Positions 23,501-34,381 of a stretch of 64,000 nt of DNA are shown piece by piece. This DNA is from Rhizopus arrhizus. Taxonomy: Eukaryota; Mucoromycota; Mucoromycetes; Mucorales; Rhizopodaceae. Below the pieces are notes generated by a model. It was not told the origin of the DNA. It saw only the letters and a program-made list of their open reading frames with translations, and searched no databases. The DNA lies in NCBI GenBank assembly GCA_024220505.1, contig JAKZZE010000014.1:62001-126000 (forward strand). The letters run 5' to 3'. The position numbers and the translations under genes are program-made. Numbering within the stretch: position 1 is the first letter of the stretch; each line of letters starts with the position of its first letter.

Positions 23501-23762
23501 TCCGATAAAGAGACCCAAATATAAAGTGTTTGAGGTCAATGCATATCATACGTATGATATAGTATATCTAGCAATAACTTTATTTATAAACGACCGTCAT
23601 ACATTAGCATATGAAGGTACAAACTCACCAAAAGGTATATGATTCATACACTTGTAATGTAATCTTCGTTTGGTAAATCTGCGTCAGAATGAAATAGACA
23701 TGACGTTACATCATTTTGTCTTAATTTCCTTTTTAGTAAATTGTCAATTCTACTGCATATAA
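20540..23762. other. Long AT-rich intergenic region
   Basis: 3.2 kb between divergent genes (MedA-like and CsbD-like). Frames at 21132-21413, 21775-21966 and 23157-23417 are short, of atypical composition and without recognisable motifs. Such long upstream regions are usual for developmental regulators, so distal control sites are possible, but I see no specific repeat or motif array. Confidence 0.45.
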
Positions 23763-23770
23763 TATAAATA
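23763..23770 (+). promoter_or_regulatory. TATA box of the CsbD-like gene
   Basis: TATAAATA, 57 nt upstream of the ATG at 23827. TATA promoters are typical of stress-induced fungal genes. Confidence 0.55.
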
Positions 23771-23826
23771 GCGCGGTCCTTTTTTCTGTTCCTGTCAATA
23801 TATCAATTCAAATATATTTATTAAAC

Positions 23827-24123
23827 ATGTCTTCTCCCTCAAGAACCGATGCTAAGAAAGACCAATTTGTTGGCAATGTAAAGGAAACAGCTGGTAACGC
23901 TGTTGGTAATGAATCTCTCGAAAACAAGGGCCAAGCTCAAAACGCCTCCGGAAAGACTCAAGAAACCGCTGCCAACGTCACTGATTATATCAAGGGAACT
24001 ATTAACCAAGCAAGTGGCGCTGTTATGGGTGCTGTCAACTCATTGACAGGTAATACTACTGATGAAGCTGGTAACAAGGTTCGTCAAAAGAAAGGCGAAG
24101 CTCAACAAGAAATTAGCAAATAA
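23827..24123 (+). CDS. CsbD-like stress-response protein
   Basis: Intronless gene of 98 residues: hydrophilic, Lys/Gln/Asn/Ala rich, with the CsbD-type repeat pattern (DQFVGNVKETAGNAVGNESLENKGQAQ, then GEAQQEISK). CsbD proteins are small, largely disordered stress proteins found in bacteria and fungi; the molecular role is unclear. The strong TATA box and GC-richer codons suggest high inducible expression. The family's patchy distribution has led to ideas of bacterial origin, but nothing here shows transfer. Confidence 0.85.
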   Translation: MSSPSRTDAKKDQFVGNVKETAGNAVGNESLENKGQAQNASGKTQETAANVTDYIKGTINQASGAVMGAVNSLTGNTTDEAGNKVRQKKGEAQQEISK

Positions 24124-24546
24124 GTCGATTTGTAATTACTTTTTATCTCTTTTTTCACTTTATAAATAAATAACTCAAATACTAATGCCGTATTTGTATT
24201 TTTTTTTTTAAAAAAAAACAGCCCTAAACTATGAAAAGATTTATATGTGTAATTCAACTATTTCATTTTCCAGCATTGTTGTTAATAATAAAACTAGACC
24301 ATATTGTAAATCTGCTTTATTTTTTTCAGGAATCATTAGTGGGTTTTTGAGGAGAACAAAATAAAAAAAATAAGAAAAGAATTTTTTATTATTTACATTT
24401 CGGTCTAATATATTAAGTAAAAGGGAACAGTTATTTCTTAATAAAAAAAAAAGAAAAATTTATATGATTTCTAACACAAACATTGTTGGTATATGTATAT
24501 TGAAGAAGAAAAGAGAGTATGTATGTAAATAAATAAACATCGATTA
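24124..24546. other. Convergent intergenic spacer
   Basis: 3' flanks of the CsbD-like and carrier genes, with several AATAAA-like signals and A/T runs. No gene seen. Confidence 0.5.
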
Positions 24547-26231
24547 TTAGGAAATTCCAAGTGATCTTTTACTAAACTCATATACAGCATAACTAATACT
24601 GACTGAAGGTACGACTTTAAAAAGTGTTGGCCCCAATCCTTTGTAGAATCCTCTCACACCGTCAGCATGAAATGTCTTTTTGGCTGCGTCCCAGGCAGAT
24701 GTGTATCTATATGGATGTGCTGGTGTACCCTGTGCTTGGAGTCTATTCATATAAAATTAGACACAAGCCCCTCTTGAGGATTCAACATGAAAAAATTACC
24801 TTGTTCTGATCATATTAAGAGGATAAACACTCGAGGCACCAATCGACCCACTTACCATACCACATGCCCATAAAATTAGCACATTCGGAGGTTTACTTTT
24901 TCCATTTTCATCTTTCTGAGCATTCATATATTGAAGATAGGTCACCTTCAATGTCTCGTATATTCCCATGTCCAATGCTTGGTAAGGGAAAACACCCAAC
25001 AGACTGACAGTCAACCCAGGCCAGAAACCTCTGAGTCCATTGGCTCTGTAGAGTGATTTTGCGGTATTCGCGATAATAAATCGCTGTTTAGATTTGAATG
25101 CTGCACTGTGATGACTAGACTTTTTTTCATGAATGGCGTTTGATGACATAATTCTTGTCTTTAATGTTTCCAAAGGATAAATGCAGAATTGAGCACATAG
25201 ACCAGCCACACCACCAGCCACAAAACGAGCACCCACAGGAATACTGTTCTTGTCATCAGAGTGTGTGAGATCGGCCAAAATAGATTTTGCTGTTTCAAAT
25301 ACATAAAATTTGATGGCTGATTCGGGAACAATTTTTATCACATTCAAACCATTACCAACAAAGAAAGCGCGAAATCCGCCTCCTTGGTGGTAAATGTTTT
25401 TTAAACCATTCAAAATAGCTGACTGTCTATTTCCTGTTGAATGGAGTGAAGCAGACGATGTTTGGGTGATTAGGTATACTTTCAATCTATCAAATGGAGC
25501 GGTGCATGTTCTCGAAACTGCACCTGCCATACCGCCTGCAGCCAGATACTTGTATGCGTTGGTAGCGCCTTCATCAGTGTGTGGAATGACAACTTCTGCA
25601 TCATGAGTAAGTTGAGTGGATGATTGATAGTACTGATAAACTTCCATTAAAGTCGTTTCTCGAGGTAGTAACTATACACAGTCATTATAACTGTCAAGAA
25701 TCGATCTATTATATAATACTTACTAATAAAAAGTCTCTCCAATCTTGAAAGTCGATATATCCGTTTCCCTCTATAACAAAAAAGTGTTACAAAGGAAACT
25801 CTTTATAATGAAATCGTTTTACCTGTGTCAATACATTGAATAAACTGAGTGATATCATCGTTTGTTACATGAATTCCTGCTGCTTTTAAAGCATTTTCTA
25901 AATCTTTTGGACGTAATTTGAAGTCACTAGATCGATTGATTTCAGCAAACAGCTCCCAAAGTTCCTTCTCCTTTTCCAAGACATAGTTTCTAAACTCTTG
26001 AAAATAGATAACTCCATCATGCGCTGTATCACATTTTGCTAGTAAATCAGTCACGTATCGAGTATGAGCTGGTAGGTGAGTGAGTTTAAGAAACCCTCCC
26101 AAAACATCCTCAGCATCCAAGTATCCTCTTTTCTTGCAATCTAATGATTCAAATAAACTTTTTATTCGAGCTTCTCTTTCGCTTGCTTTTTCATCAAAAT
26201 AAGGATGTCGTGAACCAGGAATTGACTTCAT
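24547..26231 (-). CDS. SAL1: EF-hand mitochondrial ATP-Mg/phosphate carrier (SCaMC/SAL1 type)
   Basis: The N-terminal regulatory half has EF-hand loops (DCKKRGYLDAED, DTAHDGVIYFQE, and DTEGNGYIDFQD formed across an intron). The C-terminal half has three mitochondrial-carrier repeats: PFDRLKVYLI, PLETLKTRIM and PLNMIRTR, each with the matching second half (RAFFVGNGLNVIKIVPESAIKF, RGFWPGLTVSLLGVFPYQ, RGFYKGLGPTLFKVVPSVS). SCaMC proteins exchange ATP-Mg for phosphate across the mitochondrial inner membrane under cytosolic Ca2+ control. Four exons starting at 26231; introns near 25824-25772, 25724-25673 and 24799-24748. The third signature has Asn where Asp/Glu is usual; this repeat is also degenerate in other SCaMCs. 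Confidence 0.9.
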
Positions 26232-26549
26232 TTGTTAATTCATAAAGAAGACTCTTTATAGAATAAGTAAAAAAAAAAGAAAAAAAAGGATGGTGGGTGT
26301 ATTGAAGCTTGTTACTACTTTAATGTAAGAAAAAAAAAAAAAAATAAAAAAATAAAAAATAACGGTTTCAAAAACAGCATTTCCAAAGTAGTCAAGAGGG
26401 GGAGGCTTAAAAAAGTTGAAGCAAGGGTTGGGATTAAAAATTCCGCTTGCAACACAATGTATGTCAATTGAACTCCTTAAATTTACTTATCTTTTCCCCT
26501 CTCCCTATTCCCTTTTCTTCTTTCACTTTTTATTTGAAAAAAAGATTTA
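26232..26549. promoter_or_regulatory. Divergent promoter region, carrier and unknown coiled-coil gene
   Basis: 318 bp between two divergent start codons. Poly-A-rich DNA near 26267-26360 and a pyrimidine-rich leader before 26550. Promoter function is inferred from position. Confidence 0.5.
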
Positions 26550-27626
26550 ATGCCTATTAATAAGAGTAATTATCAACCTAAAGATGCTAGAGCTATCAGC
26601 AATCCATACCAAGATGATGATGATGACGATAGCATTGATGATTTATTCCCCACACGTAAAATGATGACGGGTACTCAAGCGCTTGTGGATTTTTTAAAGA
26701 CAACAAGCCCTGAAGAATTTCAAAGGCCCGAAAGACTGACGACGAGTACAAATATCTTTTCAAGGATCAGAAAGACTAAAAGAGTACCTTCCACTCGATC
26801 TGTTCCACCTTCTGCAACAAATAAAAAGGGTCATGTTGAGCTTGTGACAAAAAGCGCTGGAAATAGTAGAACTCCTTCTTTTGATACAACTTCCATTCAG
26901 ACACTTGTGACACGTAACAATAATCCAATCTTGCCAAACAAAAAAAGAGAATCGAGTTTATACAGTGGATCTCTTCGTCACTCGGTCTCTATCAAAAGTC
27001 AATCAAGTCATGTAGGTGGTCATCGATTTGTGTCAAGCTATCCTGAAAGCCATAAGCTTCCCAAAGTAACTATAGATGCATTCTTGGATGCTTCAAATGG
27101 AAATGATATGGTAGAAACAGCTTTATTGCAACGCTTGGAAAGAGTTCGTATGCTGGGTCAACCTATTCCAAGTGATTATGTAACTGCTTGCTTGTCTACT
27201 GAACATATAAGAGCCTTAGGTATTACACATATCTTAGAACAAAGTAAACAAGAACAGAAAAAAGTCAGTACAGAAAAGAAAGTAAGGCACATGCAAGTAC
27301 AAACAATAGATTGGACCGAGAACGACCAAAAAAGAAATTCAACTCAGATAAATCATGAAGAGGAAATGGAAAACAAAGAAGAGAGTAGGTCAAAAAGGGC
27401 AGAGTTAGCGTTGGAAGAAGCTTTGGATAATTTTGAAGTTATCAGTGGACTTGCTTATGCAAAATTAAGAGAATTGTGGGAAGAAAAAATGAGATGGGAA
27501 AATGCTTGCATGGAATTGAGAGATCGTTTATTGGCTTTGGAACAAGGCAAAAGATATGATGAAAGTTACTTCCTGGATGAAGAAGATGAGGATGACTTGG
27601 GATTATCTGAATTCCCACTCCAATGA
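26550..27626 (+). CDS. Hypothetical protein with C-terminal coiled coil
   Basis: Intronless, 358 residues. An acidic patch (YQDDDDDDSIDDLF) precedes a motif TGTQALVDFLKTTSPEEFQ. A Ser/Thr/Arg-rich, probably disordered middle follows, then a Glu/Lys coiled coil of ~120 residues ending in an acidic tail (LDEEDEDDLGLSEFPLQ). The QALVDFLKTTSPEEF motif looks familiar from uncharacterised fungal proteins, but I cannot name the family. Real coding is supported by length, sequence character and a clean divergent promoter. Confidence 0.7.
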   Translation: MPINKSNYQPKDARAISNPYQDDDDDDSIDDLFPTRKMMTGTQALVDFLKTTSPEEFQRPERLTTSTNIFSRIRKTKRVPSTRSVPPSATNKKGHVELVTKSAGNSRTPSFDTTSIQTLVTRNNNPILPNKKRESSLYSGSLRHSVSIKSQSSHVGGHRFVSSYPESHKLPKVTIDAFLDASNGNDMVETALLQRLERVRMLGQPIPSDYVTACLSTEHIRALGITHILEQSKQEQKKVSTEKKVRHMQVQTIDWTENDQKRNSTQINHEEEMENKEESRSKRAELALEEALDNFEVISGLAYAKLRELWEEKMRWENACMELRDRLLALEQGKRYDESYFLDEEDEDDLGLSEFPLQ

Positions 27627-27914
27627 GAAAATGGATACAACCCTGATGTAATAGTAAACCACTTTTGATTACACCAAGAAATCAAGTATGAGTTGCACAA
27701 AATAAATAGCATTCTCCCTTACAACTTTTTTTTTATTAATGAAATATTCTATGTCTTGTTCATGATTTATTCAAATTCTTTTTTTTAAGACAAAATTGTA
27801 TAAAGAACCTTTTCATTGTTCTTTTATTTTATTTATACATTTTATAAGGGATCAATAAAGAAAGAGGAGAAAAAGAGAAATAACAAAATAGATGCATCAA
27901 TCAGTTGTTGTTGA

Positions 27915-29921
27915 TTAGTAGAAAGCCTTGGTGTGGTTTTCACAGATATCACGGAGCTTAGCTTCGAGTTCCTTAGAGATGACACCCTTGGAGCGGATTT
28001 CTTCGAGGACATCAGTGTGTTGAGAGTGAACGTGGCTAATGAAGTCCTTTTCCCATTCAGTGACCTTGTTGACAGGAACCTTGTCAAGGAAACCATTAAC
28101 ACCAGCAAAGATGATGGGAACTTGGGCTTGAATAGACAAGGGAGTGTATTGAGGTTGCTTCAACAATTCAGTCAAACGAGCACCACGGTTCAACAAGAAT
28201 TGAGTAGAGGCATCCAAATCAGAACCGAATTGGGCAAAGGCGGCAACTTCACGGTATTGGGCCAAGAAAAGCTTCATGGAACCAGCAACTTGCTTCATAG
28301 CCTTGGTTTGAGCGGCGGAACCGACACGAGAGACGGAAAGACCGACGTTAATGGCAGGACGGATACCCTTGAAGAAGAGTTCGGCTTCCAAGAAAATTTG
28401 ACCATCAGTAATGGAAATGACGTTGGTAGGAATATAAGCAGAGACATCACCACCTTGGGTTTCAATGATGGGAAGAGCAGTCATAGAACCGTAACCGAAG
28501 TTCTTGTTCATCTTGGCAGCACGTTCCAAAAGACGAGAGTGGAGGTAGAAAACATCACCAGGGTAGGCTTCACGACCAGGAGGACGACGAAGCAAGAGGG
28601 ACATTTGACGGTAAGCAACGGCTTGCTTGGACAAATCATCATAGATGATCAAGGAGTGACGACCGTTATCACGGAACCACTCACCGAAAGCGGCACCAGA
28701 GAAAGGAGCAAGGTATTGAAGGGGAGCGGCTTCAGAAGCGGTGGCAGCAACGACAGTGGTGTACTTCATGGCATCTATCATAAAAAAGAACATAAGTCAT
28801 CTAAGCAATTTCTTTTCTATATTTCTCCTTACCATTTTCTTCAAGAGTTCTGACAAGTTGAGCAACAGTAGAACGCTTTTGACCAACAGCAACATAGATA
28901 CAGTACAACTTCTTGGCTTCATCAGAACCGTTGTTCCAGTACTTTTGGTTCAAGATAGTGTCAAGAGCGACAGCAGTCTTACCAGTTTGACGATCACCAA
29001 TAATCAATTCACGTTGACCACGACCGATGGGAACCATGGAGTCAACAGACTTGATACCAGTTTGCATAGGTTCGTTGACAGAGTGACGAGGCAAGATACC
29101 GGGGGCCTTGACTTGGACACGAGAGCGACCAACGGTTTCAAGAGGACCCTTACCATCAATGGGGTTACCGAGGGCATCAACAACACGACCAAGGACACCG
29201 GGACCGACGGGGACATCGACAATGGCACCAGTACGCTTGACAGTATCACCTTCCTTGATCAAACGATCGTTACCGAAAACGACAATACCGACGTTGTCAG
29301 CTTCCAAGTTAAGAGCCATACCCTATATTAACGAATAAGCAACCCTGATCTTTTTCCTTTTACTCGTTCCTTTGTTTTTACCTTAAGACCGCTGGAGAAT
29401 TCAACCATTTCTTCAGCTTGACAGTTCTTTAAACCATAAACACGAGCAATACCATCACCGATGGACAAGACACGACCAGTTTCTTGAAGATCGGCTTCAG
29501 AGCTAGAGCCCAAGATGCGTTGTTCGAGGATGGAGGAGACTTCAGAAGTGGAAGGCTTGGCAGTGGCATAGCTACGGGCAGCAGCAGCAACAGCACCGAG
29601 GTTAAGACGGGCCTAACATAAAATAAAGCTTTTAGCTGTCATTACTTTAAAGCAAACGTCTTTCAATCTGGTTATTAATCTATTGTAAACATGCTTTATA
29701 TAATAAGCTTTGTCTTGTATTGCTCTCTTTTTTAAAAGCTGATCAACAAGCAAAGTTTTCATTATATAGAAGTATGTGCTATTTCGTAAATTAAGCATGT
29801 CAATGCAATAACGAGATTGAAAAAACGTTTGTCCAATATTCCTATACTATTTTTATCTTACAGCTGAAGTCAAGCTACGACGAGCTAAAGGACTGGCAAT
29901 ACGAGCAACGTTTCTAAGCAT
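27915..29921 (-). CDS. ATP1: Mitochondrial F1Fo-ATP synthase subunit alpha
   Basis: Non-catalytic nucleotide-binding subunit of the F1 head. Starts with a mitochondrial presequence ([20 protein letters not shown]). Recognised from [33 protein letters not shown], the Walker [58 protein letters not shown], and the C-terminal [13 protein letters not shown]. Exons: 29921-29862, from 29612, then more. Intron 1 (29861-29613) is 249 nt, much longer than the others in the window. Codons are distinctly GC-richer than the neighbours, as expected for a highly expressed gene. Confidence 0.97.
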
Positions 29922-30170
29922 TGTTGTATAGGGTGGTTTTAGTGATAAAAGAAAAGAAAAAAAAAAAAGCTGGTAAAATTTTTCAAGTCATTCTAATTTA
30001 CTTTCCCCAGGAAATTTTAAAGGGGGGTTGCCTTCCAAAGAAATCTACGTCACTCAAAACGATGTCATCAATATCTGTCTGCAGTTAAAAAAAAATCGGC
30101 ATTTAAAAACAAATGACTGTAAGTCCAAACTTATCTTAAGCAATTCTTGTAGAATATAAAATTAAAAATA
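29922..30170. promoter_or_regulatory. Divergent ATP1/ARP2 promoter region
   Basis: 249 bp between divergent start codons, without a frame. It must hold both promoters; no clear TATA box. Confidence 0.5.
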
Positions 30171-31774
30171 ATGACTACTTCAAAAACACTCGTTGTTGAC
30201 AATGGTACAGGTGTAAGTTCAGATATACTATGTGTTTTATCCTTTTTATCATCTTTATTCTCATATTAAAAACCATCTTTTTTTTTTTCTCACATTTAGT
30301 TTGTGAAATGTGGTTATGCAGGTTCCAATTTCCCTGAACACGTATTTTCCAGCGTTGTAGGTCGACCTATTTTACGTGCGGAAGAACAAGTAGGCAACCT
30401 TCAGGTGAAAGATATTATGGTGGGTGATGAAGCCGCTCAACTTCGAAACATCCTTCAAATGTCATACCCAATGGAAAACGGTATTATTCGTAATTGGGAA
30501 GATATGCGTCACTTGTGGAACTATACGTTTGATGAAAAGCTAAAGATTGATCCAAGAGACTCAAAGATTTTGCTGACCGAAGCACCTATGAACCCAAAGC
30601 AGAATAGAGAACAAATGGCACAAATTATGTTTGAAGAATATGGATTTCAGGGAATCTATGTTGCTATACAGGCCGTGTTGACACTTTTTGCACAAGGTGA
30701 AATAATGAAAAAGATAACTGGATGGGAAACTGATATAATGTAGGCCTGATGTCTGGTGTTGTAGTTGATTCTGGAGATGGTGTTACACATATTGTAAGAG
30801 ATATAAGAAAGAAATAAATAGAAAGACTCAAACTACCCCTTTTAAAAAAGGTACCTGTATATCAAGGCTATGCACCTGCTAATTTGACACGTCGTCTGGA
30901 TGTCGCAGGCCGTCATGTCACTAGATATTTGATCAAGTTATTACTTCATCGAGGATATGCATTTAATCGTACTGCCGATTTTGAAACTGTCCGTCAAATT
31001 AAGGAGAAGCTTTGCTATGTCAGGTACGTAAAGTGATGACTTCACATAAAAGTTAATATGTCTAATAAATATCCTTTAAAAGCTATGATCTTGAGTTGGA
31101 CCAAAAATTAGGTAATGAGACTACGACATTAGTAGAAAGCTATGAGGTTTGTGTTTGAGTTATACAATAAGGCCTATTTAACCATTTTTTATTTTTAAAG
31201 CTTCCTGATGGACGTGTTATTAAAGTGGGTTCTGAACGTTTTGAAGCACCCGAATGTTTGTTCCAGCCCAACTTGATTGATGTAGAAGCACCAGGAATGG
31301 CAGGTGAAGTGTTTATTTATAAGCATAGTATACGAGTTGTATTTAAAAATCATTTTTTTTTTAAATAGAAATGTTGTTTAATACCATCCAATCAGCAGAT
31401 ATAGATATCCGTGCTGATCTCTATAAACACATTGTATTATCTGGTGGATCCACTATGTATCCTGGTTTGCCTAGTCGTTTAGAAAAGGAAATGAAACAGC
31501 TTTACCTTACAAATGTATTAAATGGAGACGCAAGTAGATTAAGCGTAAGTTTATGCTTCGTAACAAAGGACAGTTTATGACTAAAATAATTTTATAGAAT
31601 TTCAAGATCCGTATCGAAGATCCACCTAGACGTAAGCATATGGTATACCTTGGTGGTGCCGTACTTGCTGATATCATGAAAGATAAAGAGTCGTGGTGGG
31701 TTTCTAAACAAGAATGGGAAGAAATGGGTCCTCGCGCATTGGATAAAATGGGTGTATTGGGATCAGCTTCTTAA
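30171..31774 (+). CDS. ARP2: Actin-related protein 2 (Arp2/3 complex)
   Basis: Arp2 subunit of the actin-branching Arp2/3 complex. Distinguished from actin by [125 protein letters not shown] and [25 protein letters not shown]. At least seven introns, all GT-AG and about 45-90 nt, the first after AATGGTACAGGT near 30213. It ends at TAA 31772-31774. Confidence 0.96.
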
Positions 31775-31956
31775 ATAAAATAAAATGTAACTATGAGAAC
31801 AATAATTATTACTAGTGACAGCAATTGAAACAAATAAAAGTTGTCAATTCTTTTTGAGAATGTTGTCAAAGAAAAAAAAGATTTCAAACTGGTTGACAAC
31901 AAATAAGGAATTGTATAAATACAAGTAATGAAACAATCCACTTTGAATTAAAAACT

Positions 31957-32119
31957 ATGAACTTGCCTCCTTACAAACCACCTGTTCGTCCGATATCTCC
32001 TCGTCCTAATCGTCCTGATTCAGTAAGACCAAGTCGATGATAAATACGTCTTGACTTGATTAATATTTTTCCTTTTGCCTTGTATCTTTTAGAAATTTGT
32101 ATCCACTGAATTGTTTTAA
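31957..32119 (+). CDS. Possible two-exon micropeptide gene (30 residues)
   Basis: An ATG at 31957 opens a Pro/Arg-rich frame. Read unspliced it ends at 32040 after 27 residues. A GTAAGA donor at 32023 and a CTTTTAG acceptor ending at 32092 define a 70-nt intron with normal features; splicing gives 30 residues ending SKFVSTELF and a TAA at 32117-32119. No family recognised. It could be a real micropeptide, a remnant, or chance. It follows ARP2 in the same direction by 182 bp. Confidence 0.3.
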
Positions 32120-32382
32120 ATTTTAATAAAATCGATTGTATGAAACAAATGTTTTATTGATAGTATAGTGTTTTAATCTAAAATGAGACGATTTAATAAA
32201 ATAAGTTAGACGGCTTAAAAGATAAAAGAGACTAACGTCAGATTTTTTTGAGACAAGTGAGTAAAACAAATTAGACAATACAGGTTCTTTTTGTAGACAC
32301 ATGTTCAAAAAAATGTTGACGAGCAACCCCTTATATTATTGTTCAAAGACTTACACTATATCTGGGATTAATGCAGCGTTAA

Positions 32383-34381
32383 CTACAAAGGATTATTTTG
32401 TCTTTTCGTCGGTTGACTAGTACTAGCTGATGGTGATGACATATCCTTTCTTTTAGAGCCGGTGGAGAGAGGTTTTTTCGATCTCCAGAAACGTTCTGGT
32501 CTTTCACCATTTGCACGCAGGCTAAAAAGGATTTGTCTAAAGTTTAACGTAGCAGCCATATCACGATTCCAAAGACGACGAAGAGGGGCTTTATCAGTAG
32601 TTTCTATTGTGCTCATCACAGCCTTTAAACATTGTTGGTTTTTGCACCTGAGCAGAAATTATGAAAGCTTGTTATTTTTTTTTACTTGCATATAAAAAGC
32701 ACTTACCTTAAAAGGCCATGACGGTCTACAACGGGATACTTTTCTCTTTGATATGGTCTAGGATTCTGCACTTTTTTAAACGTTTCAAGTTCACCATTTT
32801 GGCAAGAAGGGCACAGACTAGAAGTCCGGAACTCGTCAAGGAGGTACACCTGGAAGCCTTCTTTGGCTAACATTCTTCTCATTCCGACACCTCTAATGGG
32901 TTCATGATACTTTACCTTTCCTGCCGACTAATTACCAAGTATTAAGATAGAATCATTCCCAAACCTCTCTCTAAGCTTCTTGGCTAACCGTTTGTCTGCT
33001 TGTTGCTGATTGATGAAACTTGAGAACTTCATTTTTCTAAAGGGTAAAAAACCACCGGCACCCTGATCTTCTGCTGCAGGGCGATCTTCATTTAAGTAGT
33101 ACGCTTTCATGACATGGGTGACTTTGGCTCTTTCTTGAAGATACTCGATAAACTTGTCTTTGTTGACAGTTGAAGATTTGAAATGCGACAGGGAAAGCTC
33201 GGCTGCAATCATTTCATCTCTTCAAGTTGTTCCTGAGCTTCCTGAATTTTCTAGATTTAGTTTCGATTGCTTTTTGGTTGCTTGTATATCGGTAAATCAT
33301 TTTATTTTCAACAGTACTCTTTTCATGCATACAGTAAATCAAGTCTCGACGGCCAGGATCAATTAATACACATTTGCCAACACCAGCCAGCAACTCTTCT
33401 TTTCCCAACTTCTCAATGTACTGGAATTCTTCTGCTTTAATAGACTTTGGCTTTCCACCACTGCTGCCACCTTTCTTCATTGTATCGTAGCTTTGCTTTA
33501 ACACCGACACACCTACGCCATCTGTGTATATCGTACCTCTAAACTTCATGATCCTTCTTTCTCCTTGTGGTTTCATCGCTTTTGATCTAACATCAAGAAC
33601 GGCTCCCCATACTACTTCTTTATCCAAGTGGCTGATGATGGAATTCTTCAAGATTTGAGTATTTAAAATATATGTATCAATCGTCATATACGATGGTATG
33701 AAGCCCTTTCTTAATGGAAAGCAATTGAATGATTTGTTTTGAAGCGCTTCGCACATGCTTGATAGTCTATAGTACGCTTTTATGTGCTTGAGAGGGTTAG
33801 CTTTGCAGTCGTAATAGATCGAGCCTTTCGCAAATCGATAATCCGTCGAATACGAGTCAAAAAGATTACGGATTTTATCTAAATCATTTGAGGAGAAAAA
33901 CTCTTTGGGAACATCTTCAATGCTCCTTGACGATATAGCCAACTTGACCTTGCTTATCTGCTCTGTTATTGTCTTTATAGTTGCCACAATCTCCTTCTCT
34001 GTTCCCTCGTTTTTCTTCATCTCGCTTTTCAGCGCCTTGATTCTTTCGTTCTTCTTTAAGAGCAAGTTAAGAAACATTCGAACTTTGTTTCCGAATTGAA
34101 CCTTGACCCCATTCAGATAAGCAGTGACGATCTTTACCATTTCATAAGAGGCTATCTGATGAGCATACTTCATATTAATTGGCTCGTACGAACAGCACTG
34201 AAAGTACTGGTGTCGATAGTTGAGTACTAGCCCTTTGTAAGTTCTTGATTTTGTCGAAGCTTTCTGCTTGTCTGGTTTGTAGTTTTTGAGGAGTGACAAA
34301 AAGACTTCTTTAAAAAAGTCAACATTAATGAAATCCTCCAAGGGAAACGCAGGGTTATTTTCCAGTTCATGAATAAAGATA
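32383..34381 (-). pseudogene. Decayed, 5'-truncated Fanzor (TnpB-like RNA-guided nuclease) gene
   Basis: Fanzors are eukaryotic relatives of TnpB, the transposon-encoded RNA-guided nucleases. Seen here: the RuvC-I region CVLIDPGRRDLIYCM (catalytic Asp), FGNDSILILGN, then LLDEFRTSSLCPSCQ with the first zinc-ribbon CxxC. A 59-nt intron (32706-32648) splits the ribbon before CKNQQC, and RuvC-III LWNRDMAATLNFRQIL follows. Lesions: no start, because the frame reads straight into the LINE junction at 34381/34382; single-base shifts in short A runs (33247-33250 and 33212-33214 on the plus strand); and TAG at 32928-32930 where the frame implies Trp. The unspliced minus-strand frame at 34341-33214 is its longest intact piece. 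Downstream 32120-32382 could hold the guide-RNA end, but I see no proof. Confidence 0.85.

Noticed and set aside
23827..24123. Recent bacterial transfer of the CsbD-like gene
   Set aside because: The family is already widespread in fungi, and codon use fits other highly expressed genes here.
27933..28853. 306-residue plus-strand frame opposite ATP1
   Set aside because: Antisense shadow of a strongly biased coding sequence; the minus strand is clearly ATP synthase alpha.
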